Shown piece after piece: positions 18,931 to 28,841 of a stretch of 64,000 nt of DNA. The DNA comes from Granulosicoccus sp. (GTDB lineage: Bacteria > Pseudomonadota > Gammaproteobacteria > Granulosicoccales > Granulosicoccaceae), in NCBI GenBank assembly GCA_020627685.1, contig JAHDGK010000027.1:1-64000 (forward strand). Direction: 5' to 3'. Positions within the stretch are counted from its first letter, which is position 1; every line of letters starts with the position of its first letter. Under the pieces are notes generated by a model that was not told the origin of the DNA, did not search any database, and saw only the letters and a list, made by a program, of their open reading frames with translations. Made by a program: the position numbers and the translations under genes.

Positions 18931-20550
18931 TTAAATGGGGTCTTTGGTCAATTTGGCTGCTGTCTCATCCTTATAAATCGCCACACCCAGCGATACGCAC
19001 AATAGCGTCATAAGGAGGGAGATAGGGGCAGCGGATACAACCATTGCACTGCGGATCGATGGGAATCCATCGAGCAGGATCAGCAATATCATTACTGCGG
19101 TCAAAACTGCTGTCCAACCTAATACCGAGCGTCTGCTGGTAGCAGAATGCAACTCTTGCCCCAAAACAGTATTGATAACAATAACTGCGCTATCGATGGT
19201 GGTCGTTAAATACGTAATTAGCAGCAACACCAACACTATAGATACAACTGTGGCAGCCCATTCGACGAATAAGTATTCAACCATCGAGAATATTTTCTGA
19301 CCGGTGCCGGCTCTGATTAACTCGCCATTTGCAGTTCCATCAAGCTCAAGCCCGATAGCGTTGCCACCTGCAAAAGACATCCAAACCATCGTTAGAAAAG
19401 CCGGGAGGACAACCGTGGCAAACACGTATTGCCGAATCGTTCTTCCTTTGGATACTTTCGCTAAAAAAATACCGATGAATGGAGAGAACGCTAGCCACCA
19501 TCCAGCCCAATGGTACATCGTCCACTCACCCTGCCAGGCTTGTAGTTTATCCCCGATTTCTGTTCCGTCTTTCGTCCAGACTTGAAACAGTAATGTAGGT
19601 AAATCCATCAGGTAACCGGATACGCTAAAAAACAAAGCGTTCAAACTATCCATGAACGACCCTGCCATTAGCATGATAACGAGGATAACAATACTCATTA
19701 GCATGTTTGCATTTGATACCCACTTAACTCCCCGGCCGATACCGGAGATAGCGGAAGCAGCGGCAAACGCCATAATGAAGACGCTGGCGCCAATCTTACT
19801 TTCTACCTTTGCACTTCCGTCAGCTTCCAACAACCAAAACGCATCTATCGTTAGCGCAATACACATCACAAGCTCTTCGAGCGCAAAACCTAATATTTGC
19901 AGGATACACAGTAGAGTGGCGGCGACAGTAACCATATCAATGAAGTGCCCTAAACTGCCTTTCATCGCATTTCCGAATAAAGGGAGCAAGGCCGTCCGGA
20001 TAGTTAAAGGCAGTCTCTGTCTGTGCCCTGTATAGGCTACCGCCAACCCTACAATGGCATACCCCGCCCAACCCGCTAGGCCCCAATGCGCATAAGTCCA
20101 CTTCAATGCACTAGGCATGTTCTGAGAAGAACCGGCTGTAGCTAAGCCTCTTATGACATCGGGATTGTTCTGCATTCCAGCCAAAGGCTCGGCTACACCC
20201 CAGGTCAGCAGGCCCACGCCCATACCGGCACCGAATATCATGGAAAACCAGGAGAAGAACGATGTCTGAGGGCGATCGTCGGCAAGCCCTAGTTTTCGTT
20301 TGCCGATATGAGGCAGCGCGGCAACGAGCATCGTGCAGACAAGGAAGAGTGAAACACTCCAAACGATCCAATGCGGAAATTTCGCCAGGTAAAAATCGCC
20401 TGCACGATTTAAGAATTCTGCAGTAACGGTAGGGAGTGAGACCGTGGCTACGATGAGGATCAGAGGCAGGACGCAGCTTCCGACGAACACAGGCGTCATC
20501 GCCTGCGCACGCCAGGCGTCATCTCCGATCTTCCCGACAACGTCACTCAT
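18931..20550 (-). CDS. BCCT family betaine/choline/carnitine transporter
   Basis: A 539-residue twelve-helix secondary transporter. 'FGAGMGVGLLTWGVAEPL' (about residues 108-125) is the glycine-rich segment of the first core repeat, and 'GEWTMYHWAGWWLAFSPF' (about 335-352) carries the BCCT signature with the tryptophan box that binds trimethylammonium groups. The downstream 'IGIFLAKVSKGRTIRQYV' is also typical. Members take up glycine betaine, choline, carnitine or dimethylsulfoniopropionate, mostly with Na+, giving osmotic protection. The N-terminal and C-terminal tails are short, unlike osmosensing BetP. Its substrate is not decided by sequence. With the cupin-like gene it fills the hemE-ponA interval. 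Confidence 0.85.
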   Translation of the reverse strand: MSDVVGKIGDDAWRAQAMTPVFVGSCVLPLILIVATVSLPTVTAEFLNRAGDFYLAKFPHWIVWSVSLFLVCTMLVAALPHIGKRKLGLADDRPQTSFFSWFSMIFGAGMGVGLLTWGVAEPLAGMQNNPDVIRGLATAGSSQNMPSALKWTYAHWGLAGWAGYAIVGLAVAYTGHRQRLPLTIRTALLPLFGNAMKGSLGHFIDMVTVAATLLCILQILGFALEELVMCIALTIDAFWLLEADGSAKVESKIGASVFIMAFAAASAISGIGRGVKWVSNANMLMSIVILVIMLMAGSFMDSLNALFFSVSGYLMDLPTLLFQVWTKDGTEIGDKLQAWQGEWTMYHWAGWWLAFSPFIGIFLAKVSKGRTIRQYVFATVVLPAFLTMVWMSFAGGNAIGLELDGTANGELIRAGTGQKIFSMVEYLFVEWAATVVSIVLVLLLITYLTTTIDSAVIVINTVLGQELHSATSRRSVLGWTAVLTAVMILLILLDGFPSIRSAMVVSAAPISLLMTLLCVSLGVAIYKDETAAKLTKDPI

Positions 20551-20736
20551 ACTGTTCCGCTCACTGGATGCCTATTCAGATGCACCCCAGTTATTCGCGG
20601 GCAGCTCAAAGGCAGTAATCACTACACTACTGCTAAGCGTGGCGACCCTTAATACAAAGGGTTAAAAGTTCTTTGCTTATCCGCCAACACGGTCACAAAA
20701 AAGCCGTTACAAGGACATAACATCCCAGCCGCCTCT

Positions 20737-23367
20737 CTAGAACAGCGATTCAACTTCTTTGGCTTTTTCTTTCCGCGTTTTGGTCACGACGACTGCCTCT
20801 CCCTGCTGCGCCTTGATCTCAGCCTCTTCCAACCTTTCAATCTCCTCCTCATCCGGCATGTTGTCCTCCATGAACATTTCCATAATCGTGTTTTCCCCGG
20901 CAGCCGGCTCTCCACTCTTACGATCTATCCGAACAATCTTGATGCCTTCGGGCACTGGCGCTTCGATTTGCGGCGAACCGACAACCGTACGTTGTATAAA
21001 GCTTGTCCACATAGGCAAGGCCGCTACACCACCGGCTTCACCACGTCCCAGTGGGTCTAGCCCGTCAGAACCAATCCATGCCGATGCGACAACCTTCGGG
21101 TTATAACCAACAAACCATGCATCTAACTGATTGTTAGTCGTACCGGTTTTTCCAGCCAAATCTTGACGTTGCAACGCCTCGCCTGCACGCCTGGCAGTAC
21201 CACGCTGAACAACCTCTTTCATGATGCTGGTCATGATGAACGCGTTGCGCTCATCAATTACTCGCGGCGCATCCACTGCATCTAACAGAACTTTTTTGAG
21301 CTCAATACTCGCAGCAGCACTTTCAGTGGCAGTCGCATCTTCATTTCGCAACACCGCCAAACTGGCATCATCAGCGGTTGCCGCACCTGTCGTAGCCTCT
21401 CCAGTCTCTGAACCCATCTCAGCATCGAGGGGATTACCCACCGCTGGATCACAGCCATCGCAAAAGACGACTTTAGGCGCGACATAGAGAACATTGCCTC
21501 GTGGGTCTTGTACACGATCAATGAAATGCGCAGGCACCCGGTATCCACCATTCGCAAAAATGGAGAACGCAGAACTCATCTCAAGCGGAGAGACGGCAGC
21601 GCTACCTAACGATAATGAGAGATCGGGTGGTAAGTTTTCAGCTTTGAAGCCGAAGCGCTGTGAATATTCCACGGTGTAAGGAATACCTATTTCTCTAAGC
21701 ACTCTAACTGACACAAGGTTACGTGATTTCACTAAGGCTTCACGTAAGCGTGTGGGACCGAAGAAGCGGCCACTATAGTTAGATGGTCTCCACTCGCCTT
21801 CCAATGCGTCGTCATGGAAAACCACGGGCGCATCGTTATAGATAGTGGCGGCTGTATCTCCGGCGCTTAATGCTGCCGAATAAATAAACGGTTTGAACGT
21901 GGATCCGGGTTGACGGCGGGCCTGCGTCACTCGGTTGAATTTGCTGCGGTAATAATCGTAGCCGCCAACCAGTGCTGTGATTTTGCCGCTCGTCGGCTCT
22001 ATAGCTATAAACGCGCCTTCTACACCCGGCTCTTGAACAAACCGAACAGTTCCATCCTCTTTTATCTGCAGGGCAATAACGTCACCCACTGCAAGCACCT
22101 GATCAACGGATTCGATTTCATCGCCGCGTTTATCAATGTTGAGACGTTCTCGCGCCCATTCAACATCTTCAAAAGGTATGACGTACTCTGAATTTTCCTC
22201 AGTTACAACCGTAGCGCTAGAGGCATCCACTGCGATGACAGCAGCAGGTTGAATATCTCCCGGATCACCCAAGGCTTTTAGGCGCTCGTTGCGAGCTTCT
22301 ATGTCAGCCAGGGTTTCAGCATCAAGTGTGTCGATGGGACCGGTGTAACCATGCCGACGTTCATAATCGTACAAGGCGTCACGCAGCGCTGCGTTAGCCG
22401 CTTTTTGATCGTCTGATCGAATCGTTGTGTACACGTTATAGCCGGCGTTTGCCCAGTTCTGACCGAACAACTGCTGGACACGAGATCGGGCCATTTCACC
22501 CACATAGTGAGCCTCGGCTTCTGGCGTCGCGTAATGGGGTTTGGCCGTTACAGGTTGGGCCTTGGCCAAATCGTAGTCGGACTGAGTGATCATGTCTAAG
22601 TCAAGAAGCCGACCCAGGACATAGTCTCTGCGCAGCAGGGCACGTTCGGGATTAACGATGGGGTTATATCGTGAAGGGGCTTTAGGCAACCCGGCTAACA
22701 TCGCCGATTCGACTAACTCGAGCTCAGAGATTTTTTTGCCGTAATAGACTTTTGACGCAGCCGCAAAACCGTAAGAACGGTTACCTAGATATATCTTGTT
22801 GATGTAGAGCTCGAGAATTTCATCTTTTTCCAGCTCGTTTTCAATTTTGAACGATAAGAAAATTTCCCGTATTTTCCGATCGTAGGTTCTTTCATTCGTT
22901 AGGAAGAAGTTACGTGCCACCTGCATGGTGATGGTACTTCCACCCGGCCCCTTACGACCAGTCTTAACCAGGAAGATGGCGGCTCTCACCAATCCTTGCC
23001 AGGCAACGCCGGGATGAGAATAAAAGTGCTGATCTTCTGCCGCGATGATTGAGTTCTTGAGGCTATCCGGAACCTCCGAGATCATGACGGGCTCTCGTCG
23101 CTTCTCACCGTACTCGGCGATCAAATCACCATCTGCGGTGAAAATACGCAGAGGCATTTGCAACTGAACTTCGCGAAGCTGCTGCACATCAGGCAGTGTG
23201 GGAGAAATGGTGTAGTACAGATAACCCACCCCAATGGCCACGAGCAAACCGACCAGGACACCGGTAAATGCCAGCCACTTGACGATTTTGCCGAACCAGC
23301 CGCCCTTGTTGGCGTTTTTTGAGCGACGTCTTCGAGATCTTCTCGAAGAACCTGATGATGAAGGCAT
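20737..23367 (-). CDS. mrcA: Penicillin-binding protein 1A
   Basis: A bifunctional class A penicillin-binding protein of 876 residues that polymerises and cross-links peptidoglycan. After a basic cytoplasmic tail and one membrane helix (about 28-52) come the GT51 domain ('AAEDQHFYSHPGVAWQGLVR', 'GGSTITMQVARNFFL', 'EILELYINKIYLGNRSYGFA') and, after an OB-like insert, the transpeptidase with 'RQPGSTFKPFIYS' (SxxK Ser), 'SRNLVS' (SxN) and 'GKTGTTN' (KTG). An Ala/Glu/Asp-rich stretch of about 60 residues (roughly 636-700, between the SxN and KTG motifs) is an added low-complexity segment. It is divergent from pilM, the usual order (ponA/mrcA). Confidence 0.95.
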   Translation of the reverse strand: MPSSSGSSRRSRRRRSKNANKGGWFGKIVKWLAFTGVLVGLLVAIGVGYLYYTISPTLPDVQQLREVQLQMPLRIFTADGDLIAEYGEKRREPVMISEVPDSLKNSIIAAEDQHFYSHPGVAWQGLVRAAIFLVKTGRKGPGGSTITMQVARNFFLTNERTYDRKIREIFLSFKIENELEKDEILELYINKIYLGNRSYGFAAASKVYYGKKISELELVESAMLAGLPKAPSRYNPIVNPERALLRRDYVLGRLLDLDMITQSDYDLAKAQPVTAKPHYATPEAEAHYVGEMARSRVQQLFGQNWANAGYNVYTTIRSDDQKAANAALRDALYDYERRHGYTGPIDTLDAETLADIEARNERLKALGDPGDIQPAAVIAVDASSATVVTEENSEYVIPFEDVEWARERLNIDKRGDEIESVDQVLAVGDVIALQIKEDGTVRFVQEPGVEGAFIAIEPTSGKITALVGGYDYYRSKFNRVTQARRQPGSTFKPFIYSAALSAGDTAATIYNDAPVVFHDDALEGEWRPSNYSGRFFGPTRLREALVKSRNLVSVRVLREIGIPYTVEYSQRFGFKAENLPPDLSLSLGSAAVSPLEMSSAFSIFANGGYRVPAHFIDRVQDPRGNVLYVAPKVVFCDGCDPAVGNPLDAEMGSETGEATTGAATADDASLAVLRNEDATATESAAASIELKKVLLDAVDAPRVIDERNAFIMTSIMKEVVQRGTARRAGEALQRQDLAGKTGTTNNQLDAWFVGYNPKVVASAWIGSDGLDPLGRGEAGGVAALPMWTSFIQRTVVGSPQIEAPVPEGIKIVRIDRKSGEPAAGENTIMEMFMEDNMPDEEEIERLEEAEIKAQQGEAVVVTKTRKEKAKEVESLF

Positions 23368-23644
23368 CTAGAAGCCATTTCGGTTGGGAACGCCCGGAAT
23401 TATATCAATAGCCTGAGCTCTGGGCGGAACCTTATACATTCGTAAAGGTTTGTAACACTCTGAAATGGCAGATTCCGCGCCGGAAAGCCATTCAAATCAC
23501 GAAATTAACCAGAATTTGAGGCTTTAGGTTACCTATGTCACGTAACAGAAAGCTGCCCGGTAATTGTGGACTGGATCTCGCATTGAACTTGAGAAATTTC
23601 GACTGAGCCTAAAGGAAAGTCACGCTTTGGGCGCTAAACGGGAC

Positions 23645-24712
23645 ATGGCACTCAAAATATCATCCAAAAAAGCTGGCCTTATCGGCCTTGATATCACTGC
23701 AACCTCAGTGAAATTGCTGGAATTAAAACCGGCGAAAAAGGGGTTCAAAGTGATGAGCTATACCGTGGAGCCCTTACCGGCCAACGCGGTCATTGAGAAA
23801 AACCTGCAGGACGTGGAGGCTGTTGGTGAGGCGATTCGCCGCGCTTACAAACGCTCTGCAACCCGGACGAAGGCATGCGCTGTTGCCGTTCCAAGCGCAA
23901 TGGTCATCACAAAGGTGATTCAAATGCCCAAGGATCTCAAGGATCACGAGATGAATGCGCAGATTCAGCTCGAGGCAGATCAGTACATTCCTTATGCCAT
24001 AGAGGAAGTAAATCTAGATTTCCAAGTTATCGGTCCTACTGAAAACGATGCAACGACGGTTGACGTTCTACTCGCCGCCTCTCGCAGCGAAAACGTTGAA
24101 GATAGAATCGCTGCAGCCGAGATCGGCGGCCTGGATGTCAAGGTTGTTGATGTTGAACCCTACACCGTTGAAGGTGCTTTTCAATTGATTAAGCATCAGA
24201 TCCCCAACGACGGTATGGACCGTACCGTTGCGGTACTCGACGTAGGTGCCAGTATGACAAGCCTCTGCGTATTACGAAATCAACAACTCGTCTACACACG
24301 TGAACAACCCTTTGGCGGAAAACAGTTGACCGAAGAAATTATGCGTCGATACGGTCTGTCTTATGAAGATGCTGGCCGCGTGAAACGCGTAGGCGGTCTT
24401 CCAGATAACTATGACCCGGAAGTACTCGCACCCTTTAGAGATCTGATTGTTCAGCAAGCCAACCGCTTCTTGCAATTTTTCTTCTCTGCAGACAAGAACG
24501 ACTACGTTGATCAAATCGTACTCGCTGGTGGCTGTACCGGTATTCCAGGTGTTGCTGAACTTATTGAAGCACGTATTGGAACGCCAACAGTGGTTGCAGA
24601 CCCATTCGGTGAAATGCGCGTTGGCTCAGATATTCCCACACAACGATTGAAAGATGACGGCCCCGCCATGTTGATCGCATGCGGACTGGCCATGCGAGGA
24701 GCTGAGCTATGA
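23645..24712 (+). CDS. pilM: Type IV pilus inner-membrane platform protein PilM
   Basis: PilM is a cytoplasmic actin-like ATPase-fold protein that binds the N-terminal tail of PilN and anchors the pilus alignment complex. The 355-residue protein has 'GLIGLDITATSVKLLEL' (phosphate-1 loop), 'VAVLDVGASMTSLCVL' (phosphate-2) and 'QIVLAGGCTGIPGVAELIEA' (adenosine loop). ATG 23645 gives the family-like N-terminus; an in-frame GTG 27 codons earlier is less likely. It overlaps pilN by four bases (ATGA) and leads pilMNOPQ. The 277 bases between mrcA and pilM hold the divergent promoters, though I could not pick clear boxes. Confidence 0.95.
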   Translation: MALKISSKKAGLIGLDITATSVKLLELKPAKKGFKVMSYTVEPLPANAVIEKNLQDVEAVGEAIRRAYKRSATRTKACAVAVPSAMVITKVIQMPKDLKDHEMNAQIQLEADQYIPYAIEEVNLDFQVIGPTENDATTVDVLLAASRSENVEDRIAAAEIGGLDVKVVDVEPYTVEGAFQLIKHQIPNDGMDRTVAVLDVGASMTSLCVLRNQQLVYTREQPFGGKQLTEEIMRRYGLSYEDAGRVKRVGGLPDNYDPEVLAPFRDLIVQQANRFLQFFFSADKNDYVDQIVLAGGCTGIPGVAELIEARIGTPTVVADPFGEMRVGSDIPTQRLKDDGPAMLIACGLAMRGAEL

Positions 24713-25284
24713 CACGCATCAATCTTCTTCCATGGCGCGAAACATATCGCCTTGAGAAGAACAAAGAGTTCTACGTTGTCTTGGGATTCTGTGTAGCACT
24801 GGCAGCTGGCGTCGGTTTCGCAGGCTTCAAATATGCCGAAGACAAAGTCAACTTCCAAGCAAAGCGGAACGCGCGCCTGAATCATGAAATTGCACTTCTA
24901 CAAGAAGAGCTGCAGGCAATTAAAGAATTGGAAGAAACTAAGAACGACCTACTGGCACGGATGGAAATCATTCAGGAACTACAAAGTAGCCGACCACAGA
25001 TCGTTCATACGTTTCACGAGATCGCAGCACGAATTCCCGATGGGATTTTTCTAACGGCTATGAAGCAATCTGGTGAAAAGAAACTGGAGCTTGATGGACT
25101 CGCTGAATCAAACGCTCGCGTATCAGCACTCATGCGCAGAATGGATCGAAGTGACTACTTCACCAATCCAGCGCTGGAAGTCATTACATCTGACAAAAAC
25201 AATGCTATTTCGACGTTCAAATTAAGTCTCGAACAGAACGACCCGAATGCTGCCAAGGATGCGGAGTCTGAAAATGACATTTAG
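24709..25284 (+). CDS. pilN: Type IV pilus assembly protein PilN
   Basis: A 191-residue bitopic inner-membrane protein. The N-terminal TRINLLPWRETYR is the conserved peptide (INLLPWR) that inserts into PilM. One membrane helix follows (about 24-44, VVLGFCVALAAGVGFAGF), then a coiled coil (about 50-90, rich in Glu, Leu and Lys) and a ferredoxin-like periplasmic domain that pairs with PilO. Its start overlaps pilM by four bases and its end overlaps pilO by eleven, so the genes are translated together. Confidence 0.95.
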   Translation: MTRINLLPWRETYRLEKNKEFYVVLGFCVALAAGVGFAGFKYAEDKVNFQAKRNARLNHEIALLQEELQAIKELEETKNDLLARMEIIQELQSSRPQIVHTFHEIAARIPDGIFLTAMKQSGEKKLELDGLAESNARVSALMRRMDRSDYFTNPALEVITSDKNNAISTFKLSLEQNDPNAAKDAESENDI

Positions 25285-25930
25285 TGATACATGGGATCAG
25301 TTGCAGAACATTGACGCTGAATCATTCAGCCGAATTGGCACTGCACCGGTCGCCGCACGAGCAGCTCTCACACTCATTGCCTGTGCAGCAGTCATCGCAG
25401 CCGCAGCTCACTTCATCGTTAAGCCGAAGTTTGTTGAACTAGATGGATTAAAGCAACAGGAAATGGTTCTTCGAACAACGTTCGATGCAGAGCAAGCTAA
25501 AGCCGCTAATCGTCAAGCCTACGTTGAGCAGTTGGAAGAGATGAAGAAGACGTTCAATGTCATGCTTCGCCAATTACCTAATAAAACAGACATTGAAAGT
25601 CTGTTGGTTGACCTATCTCAAACAAGTGTTGCCAGTGGCTTGGAAGTAGAGTTCTTCAAGCCTGAAAGCGAAATTTCGAGAGAGTTCTACGCTGAATATC
25701 CGATTCGCATAAGCGTAACCGGGCAGTACCATGAGTTTGGGAAATTTGTTAGCGGGCTGGCAGCTCTGCCACGTATCGTGACGCTTAGCAATATCGACAT
25801 TACAGATATCACTGTCCGGTCTGCAGAGCAACAGGACCAATCTTCTATAAGCCGTGTTAATCGAGGTGCTAAAAAGCTGAAGATGGACCTCGTGGCTACG
25901 ACCTATCGATACATTGAGGAGGGCGAATAA
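25274..25930 (+). CDS. pilO: Type IV pilus assembly protein PilO
   Basis: A 218-residue bitopic membrane protein that forms heterodimers with PilN. It has a short cytoplasmic part, a membrane helix (about 29-50, ALTLIACAAVIAAAAHFIV), a coiled coil (about 55-95, with 'QQEMVLRTTFDAEQAKAANR') and the PilO domain containing 'LLVDLSQTSVASGLEVEFFK' and 'YPIRISVTGQYHEFGKFVS'. ATG 25274 sits inside the end of pilN (eleven-base overlap); the preceding in-frame codon starts nine residues earlier. PilP follows after three bases. Confidence 0.94.
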   Translation: MTFSDTWDQLQNIDAESFSRIGTAPVAARAALTLIACAAVIAAAAHFIVKPKFVELDGLKQQEMVLRTTFDAEQAKAANRQAYVEQLEEMKKTFNVMLRQLPNKTDIESLLVDLSQTSVASGLEVEFFKPESEISREFYAEYPIRISVTGQYHEFGKFVSGLAALPRIVTLSNIDITDITVRSAEQQDQSSISRVNRGAKKLKMDLVATTYRYIEEGE

Positions 25931-25933
25931 GCC

Positions 25934-26449
25934 ATGACACGCTTGAAACTAATACCATTAATAGGTATCACAAGCTTATTGACTGCCTGCGGAGGCAGCA
26001 TGGCCGACCTCGAGCAATTTATCGCTCAGACGAAACAAGCCCACCACGGCAAGGTGGATCCACTGCCAGAGTTTCCCGAATACACCAACTTCACTTATGA
26101 AGTTGACAACATTCGTGATCCTTTTAAACCTCAGTCGGACATCAACATGGCTGCCGACGATGGTAGCGGCCCAAGACCTGAAGCTACACGTCAGAGAGAG
26201 GCCTTGGAGAGTTATCCCGTCGATGCTCTGAAAATGGTCGGCTTATTGCAGCAGAAATCACAAACATGGGGGTTAGTACGAGACCCCGATGGAATAATTC
26301 ATAGAGTTCAACCAGGGAACTACGCCGGTCAGAATCACGGCAAGATTACTCAAGTGTCTGATACAAAAATACATATAGTTGAACTGGTGCCAGACGGCCT
26401 CAGTGGCTGGGTTAACCGCGAGGCTCAGCTCGCCATGGCAGAGGACTAG
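25934..26449 (+). CDS. pilP: Type IV pilus lipoprotein PilP
   Basis: A 171-residue lipoprotein: signal peptide ending in the lipobox LLTAC (Cys about residue 19), a disordered linker with 'NIRDPFKP' that contacts PilN/PilO, and a C-terminal beta-sandwich (from about 'LKMVGLLQQKSQTWGLVRDP') that binds the N-terminal domain of PilQ. It joins the inner-membrane platform to the secretin. The gene starts three bases after pilO and ends four bases before pilQ. Confidence 0.94.
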   Translation: MTRLKLIPLIGITSLLTACGGSMADLEQFIAQTKQAHHGKVDPLPEFPEYTNFTYEVDNIRDPFKPQSDINMAADDGSGPRPEATRQREALESYPVDALKMVGLLQQKSQTWGLVRDPDGIIHRVQPGNYAGQNHGKITQVSDTKIHIVELVPDGLSGWVNREAQLAMAED

Positions 26450-26453
26450 ACAA

Positions 26454-28667
26454 ATGGAGATTAGCTTAACAATGCAAGTCCGAGATAAGTTGCGACGTTT
26501 AAGCCAGATTGGTTTACATGACATTACTCGTGTAGCTGGTGCAACGCTGATTGCGGGACTCGCCTTTGCGGGTAACGGGCTGCATGCTGCATCAAACTCC
26601 TTGTTAGACATTACCCATGTCTCGCTCCCGGGCAACAAGCAGCAGCTAGCGTTGACAATGAGTGGCCCTGCTTTCGAACCAAAAGCATTCACCATTGATA
26701 ACCCTGCCAGGATTGCGCTGGATCTTCCAGACACATCAAATGCAATGGACAGTCGTACAGTTAGCATCAGCTCTGGTCTGCTGCAAAACGTAACAACCAT
26801 TGAAGCAGGTGGTCGAACAAGGGTTGTTGTAAACCTCACGGCAATCGCACCCTACTCTACGACGGTTGAAGGCAATCAATTACTGATTAACCTAGATTCG
26901 TCTGGAAATACATCAGACTTCGTTGAAGCAGATGAGCCCGTACAACTCGGAGCTGCGACACCTGAGACAACAAACACGCAGGTGATTAAGCAACGTAGCA
27001 ATACGATCAACAACTTGGATTTCCGACGTGGACCGATGGGTGAAGGTCGCATCATCTTCGATCTTTCTACTTCCAGCGCAGTCACAGACCTGCGTCGTGA
27101 AGGCGGCAAGCTCATTGTTGAATTTCCCGACACACAACTCGCTGCTAATCTTCAAAAGCGATTGGATGTCATGGATTTCGGCACACCAGTCAAGTACATC
27201 GATTCAATCTCTAACAAGCGTGGAACCAAAGTTGTTATTCAACCTGCGTCTCCAGATTTCGAACAGTTAGCGTATCAATCAGACAACTTGTTCACGGTCG
27301 AGTTAAAGCCGATGACCAGAGACGAAATGATAGCTAGCAAGAAAGCTAAGTTCGGCTTTGTCGGTGAAAAGCTCTCACTGAACTTCCAGGACATTGAGAT
27401 TCGTTCAGTACTACAGTTGCTGGCAGATTTCACAGACCTAAACGTTGTTGTTAGTGACACGGTTTCAGGCAAGCTAACACTCCGCTTGAAGAACGTTCCT
27501 TGGGATCAGGCTCTGGATATTATTCTTCAATCCAAAGCACTGGGTAAGCGTCAAGCGGGCAACGTCATTATGATTGCACCTGCAGAAGAGATTGCAGAAA
27601 GCGAGCGTATAGAACTGGAAGCCCAAAAGCAGAAAGTTGAACTTGCCCCTATCCGCACAGAATTCTTTCAAGCGAACTATGCCAAGGCCAGCGATTTAGC
27701 AGACCTGCTTCAAGGTAAAAGCACCAGCGCAGATTTAGAAGGCAGCACAGGTGGCATGTTGACAGATCGAGGTAGTGTCTCGGTGGATGATCGCACTAAC
27801 ACCATTCTTATCAGTGACACCAGCGAGCAGCTGACAGCCATTCGCGCCTTAATTCACCGACTGGATGTACCCATTCGTCAGGTTTTAATTGAGTCGCGTA
27901 TTGTTATCGCAACAGATGACTTTAATAAAGACATCGGTGTACGTTGGGGTCTGAACCGTAACACGGCTAACCCAGGTGGTGGAGAAACCGGAAGCGGCTT
28001 CGCACTATCAGGCAACGCACAAGGTATCCAGGATCTTCTCAATAATGAAACGGTGGGTGATGGACGATTCAATACTAACCTACCGGCCAACAATGCGGCA
28101 GGCTCCCTCGGAGTTGCACTTGCGAAACTTCCATTCGGTACTTTGCTAGAACTGGAACTATCTGCAATGCAAGCTGAAGGTACCGGTGAAGTTATCTCAA
28201 GCCCACGTGTTATCACAGCCAATCAGCATGAAGCCTATATCGAGCAAGGTGTAGAAATCCCCTACCTCGAAGCTTCGTCAAGTGGTGCAACATCCGTATC
28301 ATTCAGAAAGGCAGTATTGGGTCTGACAGTAACACCACAAATTACACCTGATGATCGTATCGTCATGGATCTGAAGGTCAACAAAGATACCGTCGGTGAA
28401 ATCTTCGGTGCAGGTTCTCTGGCAGTACCCAGTATCGATACCCGCGAAGTCAACACTCAGGTGCTTGTCGACAACGGTGAAACGGTAGTATTAGGCGGAG
28501 TCTACGAACAGACTATTCTGAACAAAGTCGATATGGTTCCGTTTTTCGGTAACCTGCCGTTAATCGGCCGACTGTTCCAACACACCGTGAATCAAGATGA
28601 CAAGTCTGAGCTACTGGTGTTTGTAACGCCTAAGATCGTCAAAGAGAGTGTCTCATTGAACTACTAG
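26454..28667 (+). CDS. pilQ: Type IV pilus secretin PilQ
   Basis: The outer-membrane channel through which the pilus passes. The 737-residue protein has a signal sequence (TLIAGLAFAGNGLHAAS), two AMIN domains that bind peptidoglycan (about 45-145 and 185-285), N0 and N1 domains ('FVGEKLSLNFQDIEIRSVLQ', 'ANYAKASDLADLLQG'), and the secretin core with 'VLIESRIVIATDDFNKDIGV', 'GEVISSPRVITANQHEAYIE' and 'GETVVLGGVYEQ', ending 'ELLVFVTPKIVKE'. ATG 26454 has GAGG nine bases upstream; a second ATG six codons later is possible. It ends the operon before a strong terminator. Confidence 0.96.
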   Translation: MEISLTMQVRDKLRRLSQIGLHDITRVAGATLIAGLAFAGNGLHAASNSLLDITHVSLPGNKQQLALTMSGPAFEPKAFTIDNPARIALDLPDTSNAMDSRTVSISSGLLQNVTTIEAGGRTRVVVNLTAIAPYSTTVEGNQLLINLDSSGNTSDFVEADEPVQLGAATPETTNTQVIKQRSNTINNLDFRRGPMGEGRIIFDLSTSSAVTDLRREGGKLIVEFPDTQLAANLQKRLDVMDFGTPVKYIDSISNKRGTKVVIQPASPDFEQLAYQSDNLFTVELKPMTRDEMIASKKAKFGFVGEKLSLNFQDIEIRSVLQLLADFTDLNVVVSDTVSGKLTLRLKNVPWDQALDIILQSKALGKRQAGNVIMIAPAEEIAESERIELEAQKQKVELAPIRTEFFQANYAKASDLADLLQGKSTSADLEGSTGGMLTDRGSVSVDDRTNTILISDTSEQLTAIRALIHRLDVPIRQVLIESRIVIATDDFNKDIGVRWGLNRNTANPGGGETGSGFALSGNAQGIQDLLNNETVGDGRFNTNLPANNAAGSLGVALAKLPFGTLLELELSAMQAEGTGEVISSPRVITANQHEAYIEQGVEIPYLEASSSGATSVSFRKAVLGLTVTPQITPDDRIVMDLKVNKDTVGEIFGAGSLAVPSIDTREVNTQVLVDNGETVVLGGVYEQTILNKVDMVPFFGNLPLIGRLFQHTVNQDDKSELLVFVTPKIVKESVSLNY

Positions 28668-28710
28668 GTAGCTCATTGACCTAGCTCTTTAGAAAACAAC
28701 AGTTTTCAAG

Positions 28711-28735
28711 CCCACGGTAAGCGTGGGTTTTTTTT
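28711..28735 (+). terminator. Strong intrinsic terminator after pilQ
   Basis: CCCACG and CGTGGG around a GTAAG loop, followed by eight consecutive T residues, 43 bases after the pilQ stop. It closes the pilMNOPQ operon, and aroK therefore probably has its own promoter in the next 100 bases. Confidence 0.9.
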
Positions 28736-28841
28736 GCCCAGAATTTGACCACGCTAAAAAATCTAAGCGCGAGTTGGAATGAATGCTTTCTCAGCAGCGC
28801 AACACTAGGTATCATTAGACACCTGCACTAAAAAGAGTCTC

